This document shows positions 42,494-52,368 of a stretch of 64,000 bases of DNA, one piece after another. The DNA comes from Lysinibacillus contaminans (GTDB lineage Bacteria > Bacillota > Bacilli > Bacillales_A > Planococcaceae). Every line of letters begins with the position of its first letter. Within the stretch, counting starts at the first letter, position 1. The stretch is taken from assembly GCF_001278945.1 (NCBI RefSeq), contig NZ_LGRV01000003.1:1054001-1118000 (forward strand), given 5' to 3'. The notes beneath the pieces are model-generated. The model had not been told where the DNA came from, did no database searches, and worked only from the letters and a program-made list of their open reading frames with translations. A program made the position numbers and the translations under genes.

Positions 42494-42530
42494 AACGTCC
42501 AGAGCATTTTGTCCTGGGCGTTTTCTTTAT
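42494..42530 (+). terminator. Terminator of the ypmR-msrB operon
   Basis: AACGTCCAG and CTGGGCGTT pair (one G-T) and are followed by TTCTTT. Confidence 0.7.
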
Positions 42531-42600
42531 TTATATGTAAAATACTCAGGTGTACCTTTGGAACGCTCGATTTCACGCCGGAAACGGCTTTAGTTCAACA

Positions 42601-42628
42601 AAAAAATGCCCCCACAAAGGGGACATTT
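42601..42628 (-). terminator. Terminator of the chemoreceptor gene
   Basis: AAATGCCCC and GGGGACATTT form a stem with a short loop; on the left strand it runs into TTTTTTT. Just before it (42555-42598) GGAACGCTCG and CGGAAACGG weakly recall the intergenic repeat family. Confidence 0.75.
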
Positions 42629-42635
42629 AATATTA

Positions 42636-44477
42636 CTATACTTTAAACTCACTAACGACACTGTGTAAACTATCGGCTTGGTGAGCTAGTTCGGTTGCAG
42701 CAGCATTTATTTCCTGCATTGATGCAGAGCCCTGAGTTGCAGCAGCTGCAGATGTTACTGTATTTGCCGCTGTTTGCTCCGCGAAAGCATTGACCTTTAC
42801 GAAATCACTTGAAACAGCATTACTATATTCAAGTGTCATTGCAATTTGTTTTACCATTGCGGCAATAATTTTTGTCGTTTGATTTGTTTGCTCTAAGATG
42901 TTTGACAATGATTGATTTGTTTCATTTGTTACATCAACACCTCTTATAACGGACGTTACACCTGTTTGGTTTTGTTCAATAATTGATACAACTTCATCTT
43001 GAATGGATGTAACGATATTCGTAACTTCCAGAGCTGCTTTTTGTGACTGCTCAGCAAGCTTACGCACTTCATCAGCAACGACAGCGAAGCCTCGACCATG
43101 TTCACCAGCGCGAGCTGCTTCGATTGCAGCATTTAACGCCAATAAATTAGTTTGTTCGGAAATGGCAGTAATCGTACCAATAATAGATGTAATATCAGCT
43201 GATTTACGACCAAGTGCTTCGACAGTAGACGATGTAGAAGCCATCGTTGCTTCAATAGATTGCATTACTGCAGTAGATTGCTGAATCGAGCGACTACCAT
43301 CATCCGCAGCTTGTTGCATTGCTAGTGAAGCTTGCTGTACATCAAAGGCATTTTTGTTTAGGGTATGCATAGAGTGCTCTAAATCAGACATTTTTTGCTG
43401 GGCACTATTCATGCTAAATATCGTATTTTCACTATCACTTGCTATATCGGCCGTTGCATCGGCAATGTTTTGAATCGTTCGAGCGTTATCATCCGCAAGT
43501 GCCATTAATTCTTGGCTACTACCGGAAACATGATTCGCAAGTTCGCTTACTCGTTTGATTAAGTTTGAAATAGAAACAATTAAAGTATTCGTTGACATAG
43601 CGATGGTCGAGAATTCATCATTGTTATGAACAGGTACACGGCGTGTTAAATCGCCACCTGCTTGTGCAATATCAAGGATTGAACGGTTAATGGCACGGGT
43701 ATTATTTTTTAGTGAATTGAATAATATATAGCCAAATGCGATTGTTGTAATAAGGGCAATCATCGATAATACAAAAAATGATGTAATTGAAATATTAATT
43801 TGTGTTTGAAGTGTGCTTAATTTAGCTTTATTTGAATCTTCCATGATAGCATTAATTGCTTCGATGTTATTATCGATATGGATTTTAGAAGATTCGCCAC
43901 TACCGCCAATCATTAGTTTACGCGCTTGCTCAAGGCCAAGTTCATCGCGCATTTTCATGACCCTCTGGGAGTAATCTAAGTAGTTTTTATAATACTGATC
44001 GATTGCTTGCATATGAGTTAGTTCAAGATCACGGTCTGCAAAGTTCTCTTGCAAAGAATGAATCTTCTTATTGATTGAATCAATTTTCATATTATAGGAA
44101 GTTGAATAGCTACCACTTCCAGTAATTAAATATGCCTGCTCTAAGTTGGTTAATCTCGAAATTTCGTACGCAAGCATGTTGACGGTTAGCTGTTCATGGA
44201 CGTTTTTATCTGTAAATTCCTCCATCTGCTGTTGGAGATTCGTAATATTTACGTAAGATAATGTACCCATTGCAGCATTAATAAAAATAAGAAGTGTAAA
44301 TATAATGAGTACTTTTCCTCGAATTAAATGATAAAAGCGTTGTTGCTTCTTTTTCATAGGAGGGGGATTGTGTCTAGTCGTTTCTTGATCATTTGGTGTC
44401 TTTTTTCTAAGTATTTTTGATCCAAAGAAAGACGAGCTTTTCTTCTTTGCGTTATGTTTGTTATTTAAGGTTTGCAC
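42636..44477 (-). CDS. Methyl-accepting chemotaxis protein
   Basis: The 613-residue chemoreceptor has a basic 50-residue cytoplasmic lead, a membrane helix ([18 protein letters not shown]), an outside four-helix-bundle sensor of about 160 residues, a second helix near 235-258, a HAMP domain and a long signalling coiled coil. The tip motif is [16 protein letters not shown], which contacts CheA/CheW. I take GTG 44477 as start because AGGAAGGTGATG lies just ahead; ATG and GTG codons two and three codons earlier overlap that site. Ligand unknown. Confidence 0.92.
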   Translation of the reverse strand: MQTLNNKHNAKKKSSSFFGSKILRKKTPNDQETTRHNPPPMKKKQQRFYHLIRGKVLIIFTLLIFINAAMGTLSYVNITNLQQQMEEFTDKNVHEQLTVNMLAYEISRLTNLEQAYLITGSGSYSTSYNMKIDSINKKIHSLQENFADRDLELTHMQAIDQYYKNYLDYSQRVMKMRDELGLEQARKLMIGGSGESSKIHIDNNIEAINAIMEDSNKAKLSTLQTQINISITSFFVLSMIALITTIAFGYILFNSLKNNTRAINRSILDIAQAGGDLTRRVPVHNNDEFSTIAMSTNTLIVSISNLIKRVSELANHVSGSSQELMALADDNARTIQNIADATADIASDSENTIFSMNSAQQKMSDLEHSMHTLNKNAFDVQQASLAMQQAADDGSRSIQQSTAVMQSIEATMASTSSTVEALGRKSADITSIIGTITAISEQTNLLALNAAIEAARAGEHGRGFAVVADEVRKLAEQSQKAALEVTNIVTSIQDEVVSIIEQNQTGVTSVIRGVDVTNETNQSLSNILEQTNQTTKIIAAMVKQIAMTLEYSNAVSSDFVKVNAFAEQTAANTVTSAAAATQGSASMQEINAAATELAHQADSLHSVVSEFKV

Positions 44478-44736
44478 TGTCATCACCTTCCTAATGTTTG
44501 ATTAGTCAAGTTTAATTTTATCTCATTATGCTAAATTAATCCATTTGATTTTCATTTTTCCATTTGAAGTGGACATTTAGGGGTATAATGGTGGGCAAAA
44601 AAGTAATAATTACATAGTGAGAGGTTTTCACATCGTATGTCCTCTTAGTGAAATTCATTTTTTTGTGACGAACATCCTCTTTTCTGATAAACTTACGAAA
44701 AGTATATTGAGAAATGAAGGGTGGCACTTTTCGTTT

Positions 44737-44964
44737 ATGAAAAAGAGCTTTTATTTATTTGTATTAACATTTCGTGGAGGAGATTGGTCAGATCCCAAAG
44801 TAAGATTTGCAGAGGAAGTGTTCTACGAGCATAATTTCCCTAAGCAATGCATGGATTTTAACGAGCTTTCATCCTATATCGAAATGTATGCTACTGAAAA
44901 TTTAACGACAGAAACATTTGATAAACTATGGGATTTATATGAAGAGTATGTAAAAAGAGCTTGA
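44737..44964 (+). CDS. YozE-family small protein
   Basis: I start at ATG 44737, which gives 75 residues and matches the 74-residue YozE family: [29 protein letters not shown], a conserved ELSSYIEM, and [13 protein letters not shown]. The open frame reaches further back but without family similarity. No strong ribosome site is directly upstream. YozE proteins are cytosolic, small and helical, with unknown function. Confidence 0.85.
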   Translation: MKKSFYLFVLTFRGGDWSDPKVRFAEEVFYEHNFPKQCMDFNELSSYIEMYATENLTTETFDKLWDLYEEYVKRA

Positions 44965-45068
44965 AAATTAATAATGTTCTTTTTAGATGCTAGACGTCTA
45001 TCGTTGCGAAAAAGTTTGAAACAAAGTATCATGTACAGTGATAAATTACAGAAAAGAGGGATTACAGT

Positions 45069-45776
45069 ATGAGTATTCATATTAATGCAAAAAAAGGAGA
45101 AATTGCTGAAGCGATTCTACTTCCAGGAGATCCATTACGTGCGAAATACATTGCTGAAACGTTTTTAGAAGATGTTACTTGCTACAACGAAGTACGTAAT
45201 ATGTTCGGCTATACAGGTACGTATAAAGGGAAACGAGTTTCTGTACAAGGTACTGGTATGGGTGTTCCATCGATTTCGATTTATGCAACTGAGCTTATGC
45301 AAGAATATGGCGTACAGAAGTTAATCCGCGTAGGTACTTGCGGTGCAATTCAAAAAGACGTAAAAGTACGTGACGTTATTTTAGCGCAATCAGCATCATC
45401 TGATACTCGTATGAACCAAGTCATCTGGGGTGGTGGTATAGACTTCGCACCAACAGCAGATTTTGATTTACTTCTAAAAGCGTATAATGCTGGTAAAGAA
45501 GCAAATCTTAACTTGAAAGTTGGGAATATCTTCACTGCAGATTCGTTCTACTCTGACGAAAATCAAAATGAAAAATTAGCAAAATATGGAGTGCTAGCGA
45601 TTGAAATGGAATCAGCAGCACTTTACACATTAGCAGCGAAATATGGTCGTAAAGCACTTTCTGTTTTAACTGTAAGCGATCACATCCTTACTGGTGAAGT
45701 GACTACTTCAGAAGAACGTCAAACTACGTTCAATGACATGATGGTAATTGCACTTGAAGCTGCGATCCAAGACTAG
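45069..45776 (+). CDS. deoD: Purine nucleoside phosphorylase, DeoD type
   Basis: DeoD splits purine nucleosides with phosphate to give a base and ribose-1-phosphate, for salvage. The 235-residue enzyme shows [39 protein letters not shown], the EMESAAL nucleoside site and VSDHILTGE with the catalytic aspartate. It starts at ATG after AAGAGGGAT. It is monocistronic with a terminator near 45845-45892. Confidence 0.96.
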   Translation: MSIHINAKKGEIAEAILLPGDPLRAKYIAETFLEDVTCYNEVRNMFGYTGTYKGKRVSVQGTGMGVPSISIYATELMQEYGVQKLIRVGTCGAIQKDVKVRDVILAQSASSDTRMNQVIWGGGIDFAPTADFDLLLKAYNAGKEANLNLKVGNIFTADSFYSDENQNEKLAKYGVLAIEMESAALYTLAAKYGRKALSVLTVSDHILTGEVTTSEERQTTFNDMMVIALEAAIQD

Positions 45777-45844
45777 AAGTATCGAGGGTTTGTGAGTTGG
45801 AATAAATTTTAAAGTTCACAAACTGAAAAGTTAGGTTAGAGAAG

Positions 45845-45892
45845 TACCCAATGAGTGACCGTACAAAACGGAGCTTGTTGGGTATTTTTTTA
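45845..45892 (+). terminator. Terminator after deoD
   Basis: TACCCAA (45845-45851) pairs with TTGGGTA (45878-45884), with an inner CCGT/ACGG stem, followed by seven Ts. Confidence 0.8.
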
Positions 45893-46080
45893 TAATAAGT
45901 TTTGGGCGTTTCACGAATCGTAGCATGTACTAATTGCTCCTGAATGACTTTGATGTTTATGCCATTAGTACTCATACGGTTAGTATGATTTAGAAAAAGG
46001 TTATCCTTTGAGAACATCAAGTAAATTGAAATTACATACTTATCTAAACTGAAAAGTATTAAATTGATAATCCAATATAC

Positions 46081-46397
46081 ATAAATGGAGAAAATTTAGC
46101 ACTTGTAGAGAATGCAGAAGTATAATACTATAGACTGCTTTCGATAGAACTAGAAAATCTAAAAGAAGCACCTGGCAAAACGAGTTCACCTAACAGGGAA
46201 GAGGAATTAATTAATGACCCTTTAGTCCGTCTAAGGATCCGAATGATTATAGTTCAAACGATGAATATGTCCCTGAAAATGCTCCTAGCGATAATCCTGC
46301 TGATTATAATGTCGATGGAAAATACAAGCCAAGGGAGGGTATGACAGGGATAGAAAAGCAGAAGACTCGAAAAAATTTGCTATTGTCAATAAAATAA
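46081..46397 (+). pseudogene. Decayed gene with acidic asparagine/proline-rich tail
   Basis: A frame from 46081 reads INGENLALVENAEV, a TAA stop, then LLSIELENLKEAPGKTSS up to INDPL. After a frame change near 46222 it continues PSKDPNDYSSNDEYVPEN, APSDNPADYNVDGKYKPREG and ends at TAA 46397. The second part is plainly protein-like with DY/NPADYN repeats. At least one stop and one frameshift break the gene. I do not recognise the family. The rest of 45893-46455 shows nothing. Confidence 0.45.
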
Positions 46398-46455
46398 AAA
46401 TATGAATGAACATGAGTAAGATGTGATCTAGGGTATTGGATTGTATAAATTAACA

Positions 46456-47067
46456 TTATACTCGTAGAATACTATGAGCGAATTTTAAAGGCATTTCCTT
46501 TTCTAAATAAAATTCCTCTGCTAACCAATATCTATTTTGGTATTTTCTTAATCGTTCTTCTAAGTCGCCTATATATGTGTCACGATGAAGTACACGCTCA
46601 TATCTTACTTCTCTAGGGCATTCTATAAATATTATGTAATCGTAAAATGCTTTCCATTCTTCTCTCAAAAGAAAAATACCTTCAATTACAACGATGCTAT
46701 TAGTTGGTATGTTAACTGTTTTGCTTGTCGAGGTATCTTCCTCTCTGTTGTAAAAGGGCAAACGTAATTGCTTTTCATTCTGATGTAGTTTTTCGTATAA
46801 ACTCTCTTTTAGGTAAGTAGTATCCCATTGTAACTGATAATATTCAAACCATTCATCGTACCCTGTATTATATCTCATTTCTCTTCCAACAATATGGTCG
46901 TCAATATGAATAATCACTACATTATCTATTACATTTTTAAGGTGATTAACTAGCGTAGTTTTTCCTGCACCACCTAATCCGTCAATTGCGACGATAAGAG
47001 GTCTATCTAAGTTATGTTTTTTATATTTTTCTTTGATATCTTGTTTTAAAGTATTGTACAAAGCCAT
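46456..47067 (-). CDS. Uridine kinase-like P-loop kinase
   Basis: The 203-residue protein has Walker A GLGGAGKTT near residues 30-38, an HIDDHIVG motif, IPTNSIVVIEGIFLL, and an IFIECPREVRYERVLHRD lid region. It matches the uridine-kinase/phosphoribulokinase-like small kinase group. The substrate could be a nucleoside or another small alcohol. It starts at ATG with AGAGGTAATTTA upstream. It lies in the accessory stretch between two broken genes, with AT-rich codon use. Confidence 0.8.
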   Translation of the reverse strand: MALYNTLKQDIKEKYKKHNLDRPLIVAIDGLGGAGKTTLVNHLKNVIDNVVIIHIDDHIVGREMRYNTGYDEWFEYYQLQWDTTYLKESLYEKLHQNEKQLRLPFYNREEDTSTSKTVNIPTNSIVVIEGIFLLREEWKAFYDYIIFIECPREVRYERVLHRDTYIGDLEERLRKYQNRYWLAEEFYLEKEMPLKFAHSILRV

Positions 47068-47377
47068 TTAAATTACCTCTCACTTAACTGATTGGAAATT
47101 ATTCCTACAATGGAATGATAACAAAGCAGCATATTGGTTGTTAGGAAAATGAGAATCATGCAATCTTGTGGAAACGTTTAGAGCAACTATAGAGATTTTT
47201 AGAGTTGATTCAAATTCTAGTGATTCAATAAACACAGGTTGTCTAATGGAAGGGGTACATAGCCTCGTATGAAGCTATAGAAGTGTTCCTGCAAGTGAGT
47301 GAAAAAATAACGAAAGGACTTGCATATATGGTATTCAATCATACACACAAGTCTTGTTAATAATGAAAGTGACTTTA
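47068..47377. other. Intergenic stretch
   Basis: No gene is supported. A short open frame near 47091-47148 (WKLFLQWNDNKAAYWLLGK) has no start or ribosome site and may be a scrap of a lost gene. Confidence 0.35.
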
Positions 47378-47677
47378 TCAAAATTTTTGAGTTTGGCTCT
47401 TTAAAGCTACTTCATTTAAATTATTCTGTTTTTGGATTAATAAAATAACAAGAGCTTGGACAGTCATCGTAATTATGATGAATATTAAATGTGTGTTGTG
47501 ATAAAACATTTTAGATATGAAATAAAATATCGGTGCTGATGATAAATAAGAAATATATTGGTTTTTAGTTGTAAAGAAAATTATCGTTGAGATACATGTA
47601 GTAACCAATATGAGTTCAAATAAAATCCCAATTGAACTACTGTCTAAGAAATTCTGTAAATCGTTCAGATAGGCCAT
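47378..47677 (-). CDS. Small membrane protein of unknown function
   Basis: The 99-residue protein starts at ATG, seven bases after GAGAGGGGAA. Three hydrophobic segments lie near 15-35, 42-60 and 67-86, and the tail is polar (KQNNLNEVALKSQTQKF). No motif is recognised. It sits alone in the accessory stretch. Confidence 0.6.
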   Translation of the reverse strand: MAYLNDLQNFLDSSSIGILFELILVTTCISTIIFFTTKNQYISYLSSAPIFYFISKMFYHNTHLIFIIITMTVQALVILLIQKQNNLNEVALKSQTQKF

Positions 47678-47771
47678 TCAAATTTCCCCTCTCTTTCTTA
47701 ATTAACTAAAAAATAAATCTTTACAAAAATTGTAACATAGTAAATCGTCATTTGGTAGTTAATTGGGAAAT

Positions 47772-48056
47772 TAACATCAAATGAGAACGAAATAATAGGA
47801 ACTGGATTAGCTCAATTTTTATTCTCCCAAGATACCAAGGCAAGGGGATTACACAAAAAGCCATGAAATTAGCAGAAGACTTATTCTCTGAGGTCAAAAC
47901 ATGGGAGCTCCAAACGATATTACAGGAAAAGGAACGTGCTATTTATACGAAAAAATGGGTTATAGAAGGACTGATTTCGAACGTCAAATTAACAGTAGGA
48001 TGACTCTAATTGGCTATAAAAAACAAGGGGCTCTTGCAATACTACATGAAAAATAG
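47772..48056 (+). pseudogene. GNAT acetyltransferase remnant
   Basis: Pieces of a GNAT C-terminal half appear in three shifting frames. SNENEIIGTGLAQFLF comes first, then QGxGITQKAMKLAEDLFSEV and KTWELQTILQ in the second, then CYLYEKMGYRRTDFERQI and NSRMTLIGYKKQGAL to TAG 48056 in the third. The order and motifs (acetyl-CoA loop, closing YEKMGY strand) fit the family, but at least two frameshifts and a missing N-terminus mean it is dead. Confidence 0.72.
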
Positions 48057-48086
48057 AGTTGGTTTTTAGAGCCAACTCTATTTTTA
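48051..48086. terminator. Bidirectional terminator
   Basis: AAATAGAGTTGG (48051-48062) and CCAACTCTATTT (48072-48083) form a perfect 12-bp stem flanked by A and T runs. It covers the end of the broken GNAT gene and faces the leftward gene at 48107. Confidence 0.85.
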
Positions 48087-48106
48087 GCATTCATTTAATT
48101 TCTATT

Positions 48107-48403
48107 TTAAAATTCAATCATCAGTACTTTTCCTTGTACGTGTACTTTAGGGATATGTTGTTGTAAGAAAGAGATGATGTAAGAATCATCGCTATATACT
48201 TGAAAATCACACTGGATATATTGTCCATTTATTTCTTTGAGATACTCAAGAAGTAATGAATAATTGCTTCCATCTAACTCAACGTTCACAAAGAAGGGCA
48301 GTGAAATTTCCTTTGGACAGTGAATGCCTCTTGTGAAATATAATTGATGTAATGGGTAATAGCGAATCGGTAACTGCCTATTACAAGCTATAATACATCT
48401 CAT
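48107..48403 (-). CDS. Protein of unknown function
   Basis: The 98-residue protein starts at ATG with AAGGTGATG upstream. It has three cysteines (IIACNRQ, IHCPKE, YIQCDF) and alternating strand-like stretches, ending KVHVQGKVLMIEF. It has no membrane segment. I do not recognise the family. It reads like a small alpha/beta cytosolic protein in the accessory stretch. Confidence 0.5.
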   Translation of the reverse strand: MRCIIACNRQLPIRYYPLHQLYFTRGIHCPKEISLPFFVNVELDGSNYSLLLEYLKEINGQYIQCDFQVYSDDSYIISFLQQHIPKVHVQGKVLMIEF

Positions 48404-48548
48404 TAGGTCATCACCTTATTTCTGTTTTCGATAAAACGATTTTATTAATTATGTCTACGTCTATTTTAGGTTGAACTACATAAAAATCAGCTTCAATAGT
48501 AATAGAAGCGCATTGCTAGTATAACCTGCTTCAATTACTTTAACGCAT

Positions 48549-49196
48549 CTATTCTTTCACTTGCAAACCAAGTAACTTCGAGAAGCCAATTGCTTGATCA
48601 GCAGAAACTACACAACCGTCCAAACTCTCTGGCGTCACATTAAGTACTTCATATGTACATGTACTAATATCTATACCTTTAAGAGATGTTTGATAAAAAT
48701 CAGCTTTGTTAAGTTCGCAATTGTCCAATTTTATCTTTTTGAATTCACAATTGTAATAGTTAGAGCTTTGCAACGCTGTTTGATTGAAGAAAACTTGTTT
48801 TAAACGCGCTTCTACAAAATTAGTGAAATTTGCCATGCAGTTTTCAAATGTAACATTGGCAAGAGTGGCTAGTGAAAAATCTACGCCCATTAATTTGCAA
48901 TTTTTAAACGTAACTCTGTGAATGATACCTTCTCTAAAACATGCATTAGATAGATCGCAGTTTTCAAAAATAATATCTACCATGTCTACTTTTTCAAAAC
49001 GGCTATTAATGAGTGTTGTATTTTTAAAAAGGACTGTAGAAAGAACTGCTTTATCAATCTCCACATTTTCAACTTCAGCATTAGAAATAATACAATTCGA
49101 TAGATAATATTCATCTTCTTGATATATATCTTGAAAATCTCCGCTTTGTAAATTACCAGGAACTTTTGGAAGTTCAATTTTGAAACTTTTTGTCAT
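48549..49196 (-). CDS. Pentapeptide-repeat protein
   Basis: The 215-residue protein is built of pentapeptide repeats of A(D/N)LxF-like form: INSRFEKV, LSNACFREG, GVDFSLATL, TNFVEARL and NKADFYQTSL, roughly from residue 30 to 185. These fold into a right-handed four-sided helix, as in Qnr and MfpA proteins that mimic DNA, but many members have other unknown roles. It starts at ATG after AAAAGGTGATAG. It is probably monocistronic. Confidence 0.82.
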   Translation of the reverse strand: MTKSFKIELPKVPGNLQSGDFQDIYQEDEYYLSNCIISNAEVENVEIDKAVLSTVLFKNTTLINSRFEKVDMVDIIFENCDLSNACFREGIIHRVTFKNCKLMGVDFSLATLANVTFENCMANFTNFVEARLKQVFFNQTALQSSNYYNCEFKKIKLDNCELNKADFYQTSLKGIDISTCTYEVLNVTPESLDGCVVSADQAIGFSKLLGLQVKE

Positions 49197-49728
49197 ACTA
49201 TCACCTTTTACCTTCTACATTAATTTAGAGTAATAAAAACTATTGTATGTTAGTTAAGGCTTTTTAACAATTCAAAACCTAATAGTAATGATGCTCTGAG
49301 ATGGGAACGGAGTGTCAGGAACATTTAATACAGCAATTATGTTATTTGCTATTTCTACGACGATTGTCATATTAGCGTGTAAACAATCATGAACACTATA
49401 TGAAATTGGGGGATTACATAAAAACTTGGATATTTTATTAGCGTGTGACGACATAAATAGATACCTTCCTATCAATAATTAACTACTTATAAAAGCACAG
49501 TAAGAGATTAGGGAGATGCATAATATAGAATCAACAACAATTTTTATAGTTGTGAAAATGATTGTTGTTAAGGTTACGGCTGAGACGAGGGTTATTTTAA
49601 AAAAGTAAATAGAAGCCGTTACATCCCGACTACAGCTTTCGTATTCGGTTTTATTTTATTATTTTACAGTATTTACAACAGCTAACTAGCCAGGGGTTTA
49701 AAATAACTTTTTGAAAGGAGGAGGGTAA
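49197..49728. other. Intergenic stretch with possible scraps
   Basis: No gene is supported. An open frame near 49300-49390 on the right strand reads NGVSGTFNTAIMLFAIS and ends ILACKQS but has no start. A 9-bp inverted repeat (AACAACAAT at 49533-49541 with 49561-49569) is present. A region near 49640-49690 reads FVFGFILLFYSIYNS-like, again without a start. Confidence 0.35.
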
Positions 49729-50469
49729 TTGGTAACGATCCGCCAAAAATTGGTATCAACTTTGCAAGCAGCTAAAGTTACAAGTGGTAAAAATAATGCG
49801 AAAAAATATATCGTTATACATGAAACAGATAATACAAATGCTGGTGCTGATGCTGATGCACATGCACGTTTACAATTTAATGGAAATATTAGGGCGGCTA
49901 GTTGGCACTGGCAAGTGGATGCAAATGAAGCAGTACAATCATTCGAACACTATTGGGCTTGTTGGGCAGCTGGAACTTTAGTTGGTAATGATCAGGGGAT
50001 TCACGTTGAAATTTGTGTGAACAGTGATGGTAATTACAACAGTGCATTGAAAAATGCCTCTAGTCTTGTTGCTAAAATTATGAAAGATGAAAACATCCCA
50101 ATTCGTAATGTTGTACAGCATAATTATTTTAGTGGGAAGAATTGTCCGCGCAATATACGTAATGGTAGAGTGTCTTGGTCGCAATTCTTGCAGATGGTTG
50201 CGAATGCGGAGCCTGTACAGCGGAGGAAGACTGGCACTGCGTCTAGAAAATATCGTATTTTAACAGGTACATTTAGCAATCGCAAAGGAGCAGAAAGTGT
50301 TGTAGAAGTTATGAAAATACGTTTTGGTTGGATAGCATACGTCGTGCAAGATGGAGACAAGTTTCGAGTGAAAACAGGTACGTTTGCAAGTGAAGCTGAT
50401 GCGCAAAGTGCCGAAAATAAAATTAAAGTAGCAAAATTAGCACAAGTTACTTATATTTTAGTGGCATAA
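49729..50469 (+). CDS. N-acetylmuramoyl-L-alanine amidase with SPOR domain
   Basis: The 246-residue enzyme has an Amidase_2 (T7-lysozyme-like zinc) domain: first zinc histidine in YIVIHETD, ASWHWQVD, then HNYFSGKNCPRNI with the second histidine and cysteine. A C-terminal SPOR-type repeat pair follows (YRILTGTFSNRKGAES and FRVKTGTFASEADAQS). It starts at TTG 49729 after AAAGGAGGAGGG. No signal peptide is seen, as for phage endolysins and CwlC-like mother-cell lytic enzymes, so a role in mother-cell or phage-type lysis is likely. Confidence 0.87.
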   Translation: MVTIRQKLVSTLQAAKVTSGKNNAKKYIVIHETDNTNAGADADAHARLQFNGNIRAASWHWQVDANEAVQSFEHYWACWAAGTLVGNDQGIHVEICVNSDGNYNSALKNASSLVAKIMKDENIPIRNVVQHNYFSGKNCPRNIRNGRVSWSQFLQMVANAEPVQRRKTGTASRKYRILTGTFSNRKGAESVVEVMKIRFGWIAYVVQDGDKFRVKTGTFASEADAQSAENKIKVAKLAQVTYILVA

Positions 50470-50772
50470 TTGATTTAGACTAAGAAATTTATTGAACATT
50501 AACCAAAATTATTTGACTGATACTATTAAATGCGTACAATAGAAAGGTAACATGCGTAAACGTAAGACTTAAAAAGGTATTTATATAGTAGTAAAGACGC
50601 TGATACTGTCGGTTTAGAAATAGTGTTTCATGACTAGTTTTTCAAAGTTTGGTGAAAGGGAAAGACGGTCATGAAATTTTGACAGTCTTTTTCTTTTCGT
50701 CTACTCTATAACCTGTTAAGATGGTACTAGTGTGACAACAAGTTAGTGTATATGAGAGTGGTGACAATCAAG

Positions 50773-52296
50773 ATGGATGAACAGAAAAAAGATGGATTAG
50801 AACAACCAGAGCAAACACCGAAAGAAGAAGTAAAACCAGCGGGTAAATTTATACAGATTAAACCGTTTAAATTTATTATGCTCATGTTCTTAACAATCTT
50901 AATTACTGCGGGCTTAACGATTTTTGCGTTAACTTTCGGTGAAAAGAAAGTAGTAGAAGTAAAAGTACCAATTGAACGAACAGAATTTGCGAAATTATAT
51001 GAAGCATTTGATGCACTTAAAAACGAATACTACAAGGATATTGATGATGAACAAGTGATTGATGGTGCCATTAACGGTATGTTTGACGCATTAGAAGATC
51101 CGTACTCAGATTATATGGTGAAGGATGAAGCGGACCAATTTAGCTCTGGTCTATCGTCTAGTTTCCAAGGAATCGGTGCAGAAATTCAAGAACGCAACGG
51201 CTTTATTACAGTCGTGTCACCAATAAAAAATTCACCTGCAGAAAAAGCAGGGTTATTACCAAAAGATATTATTTTAACAGTTGATGGTAAAAGCATTCAA
51301 GGATTTAGTGCAACTGAAGCCGTTGCATTGATTCGTGGAGAAAAGGGTACTTCTGTAAAGTTAACTGTAAAACGTGGGGAAACTGCAGAGCCTATTTCCA
51401 TGACGATTGTACGGGATGATATTCCTGTAGAAACGGTTTATGGTGAAATGCTAGAGGGTGACATTGCTCACATTCAAATCACTTCTTTTAATGAAAGTAC
51501 AGCAAAAGAGTTAACGACTATTTTAGCTGAATACGAAGCTAAAGGAATGAAGGGAATAGTATTAGATCTCCGTCAAAATCCTGGCGGCTATTTAGATGCA
51601 GCAGTTGAAATTTCAAATTTATTTGTCCCTGAGGGTAAAGCGATTGTGCAAGTTCAAAATAAAGATGAAGACCCTGTTGTTACAAACGCAACTAGCGGTA
51701 AAAAATACGATTTACCTATGACTGTGCTGATTGATAATGGCAGTGCATCAGCATCTGAAATTTTAGCAGCTGCGCTAAGTGAATCGGTAGGTGTTAAAAT
51801 CGTTGGTGAAACATCTTTCGGTAAAGGAACAGTTCAAGCTGCGACGAAACCTATGACAGATGGCTCTATCTTAAAATTCACTACAGGTAAATGGCTAACA
51901 CCTAACGGCAACTGGATTAATGAAAAAGGTATTAAACCAGATGTTGAAGTAGCATACCCTTCGTATGCCTCTCTTCCATACTTAGATGCTTCTATTGAAA
52001 TGAAAGAGGGCTTGGAATCGGATGCTGTTAAAGCTGCAGAGGAAATGCTTGAAGTTCTGGATTTCGAACCAGGAAAAGCGGACGGTATTTTTGATGCCTA
52101 TACTACTCGTGCGGTGAAAAAGCTACAAGCAGCAAATGATTTAGAAGAAACAGGCGTGCTAACAGGCGATACTACGTATGCTTTAATGGATGCGTTACGT
52201 GCGAAACTGAAAAAAGACGATCCTCAAGTACTGAAAGCTAAAGAACTTCTAACAACTACTAACAACGAAGTGAAAACTGAGGAAACAACAAACTAA
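50773..52296 (+). CDS. Carboxy-terminal processing protease (CtpA/CtpB, S41)
   Basis: The 507-residue protease (from ATG 50773; in-frame GTG and ATG codons lie up to 27 bases earlier) has one membrane helix, a PDZ domain, the S41 core with NGSASASE and GKGTVQ, and a C-terminal peptidoglycan-binding domain (KAAEEMLEVLDFEPGKADG). Numbered from the frame's first codon, Ser335, Lys360 and Gln364 keep the 25- and 4-residue spacing of the CtpB Ser-Lys-Gln triad. In spores, CtpB activates sigma-K signalling by cutting SpoIVFA; which paralogue this is remains open. Confidence 0.9.
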   Translation: MDEQKKDGLEQPEQTPKEEVKPAGKFIQIKPFKFIMLMFLTILITAGLTIFALTFGEKKVVEVKVPIERTEFAKLYEAFDALKNEYYKDIDDEQVIDGAINGMFDALEDPYSDYMVKDEADQFSSGLSSSFQGIGAEIQERNGFITVVSPIKNSPAEKAGLLPKDIILTVDGKSIQGFSATEAVALIRGEKGTSVKLTVKRGETAEPISMTIVRDDIPVETVYGEMLEGDIAHIQITSFNESTAKELTTILAEYEAKGMKGIVLDLRQNPGGYLDAAVEISNLFVPEGKAIVQVQNKDEDPVVTNATSGKKYDLPMTVLIDNGSASASEILAAALSESVGVKIVGETSFGKGTVQAATKPMTDGSILKFTTGKWLTPNGNWINEKGIKPDVEVAYPSYASLPYLDASIEMKEGLESDAVKAAEEMLEVLDFEPGKADGIFDAYTTRAVKKLQAANDLEETGVLTGDTTYALMDALRAKLKKDDPQVLKAKELLTTTNNEVKTEETTN

Positions 52297-52302
52297 CACA
52301 TT

Positions 52303-52350
52303 AGCTGTCGCAGCAGTCGTCTCGTACGGCAAGCTTGCGACAGCTTTTTA
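52303..52350 (+). terminator. Terminator after the protease gene
   Basis: AGCTGTCGCA (52303-52312) pairs with TGCGACAGCT (52336-52345), followed by TTTTTA. Confidence 0.82.
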
Positions 52351-52368
52351 CGTAGGAGGATTTTTTAT

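Noticed and set aside
44617..44736. A longer N-terminus for the YozE-like protein
   Set aside because: The family is 74-75 residues and similarity begins at MKKSFYLF; the upstream part is not family-like.
49272..49475. A 67-codon leftward gene
   Set aside because: Its opposite strand carries an equally plausible scrap, and neither has start signals.
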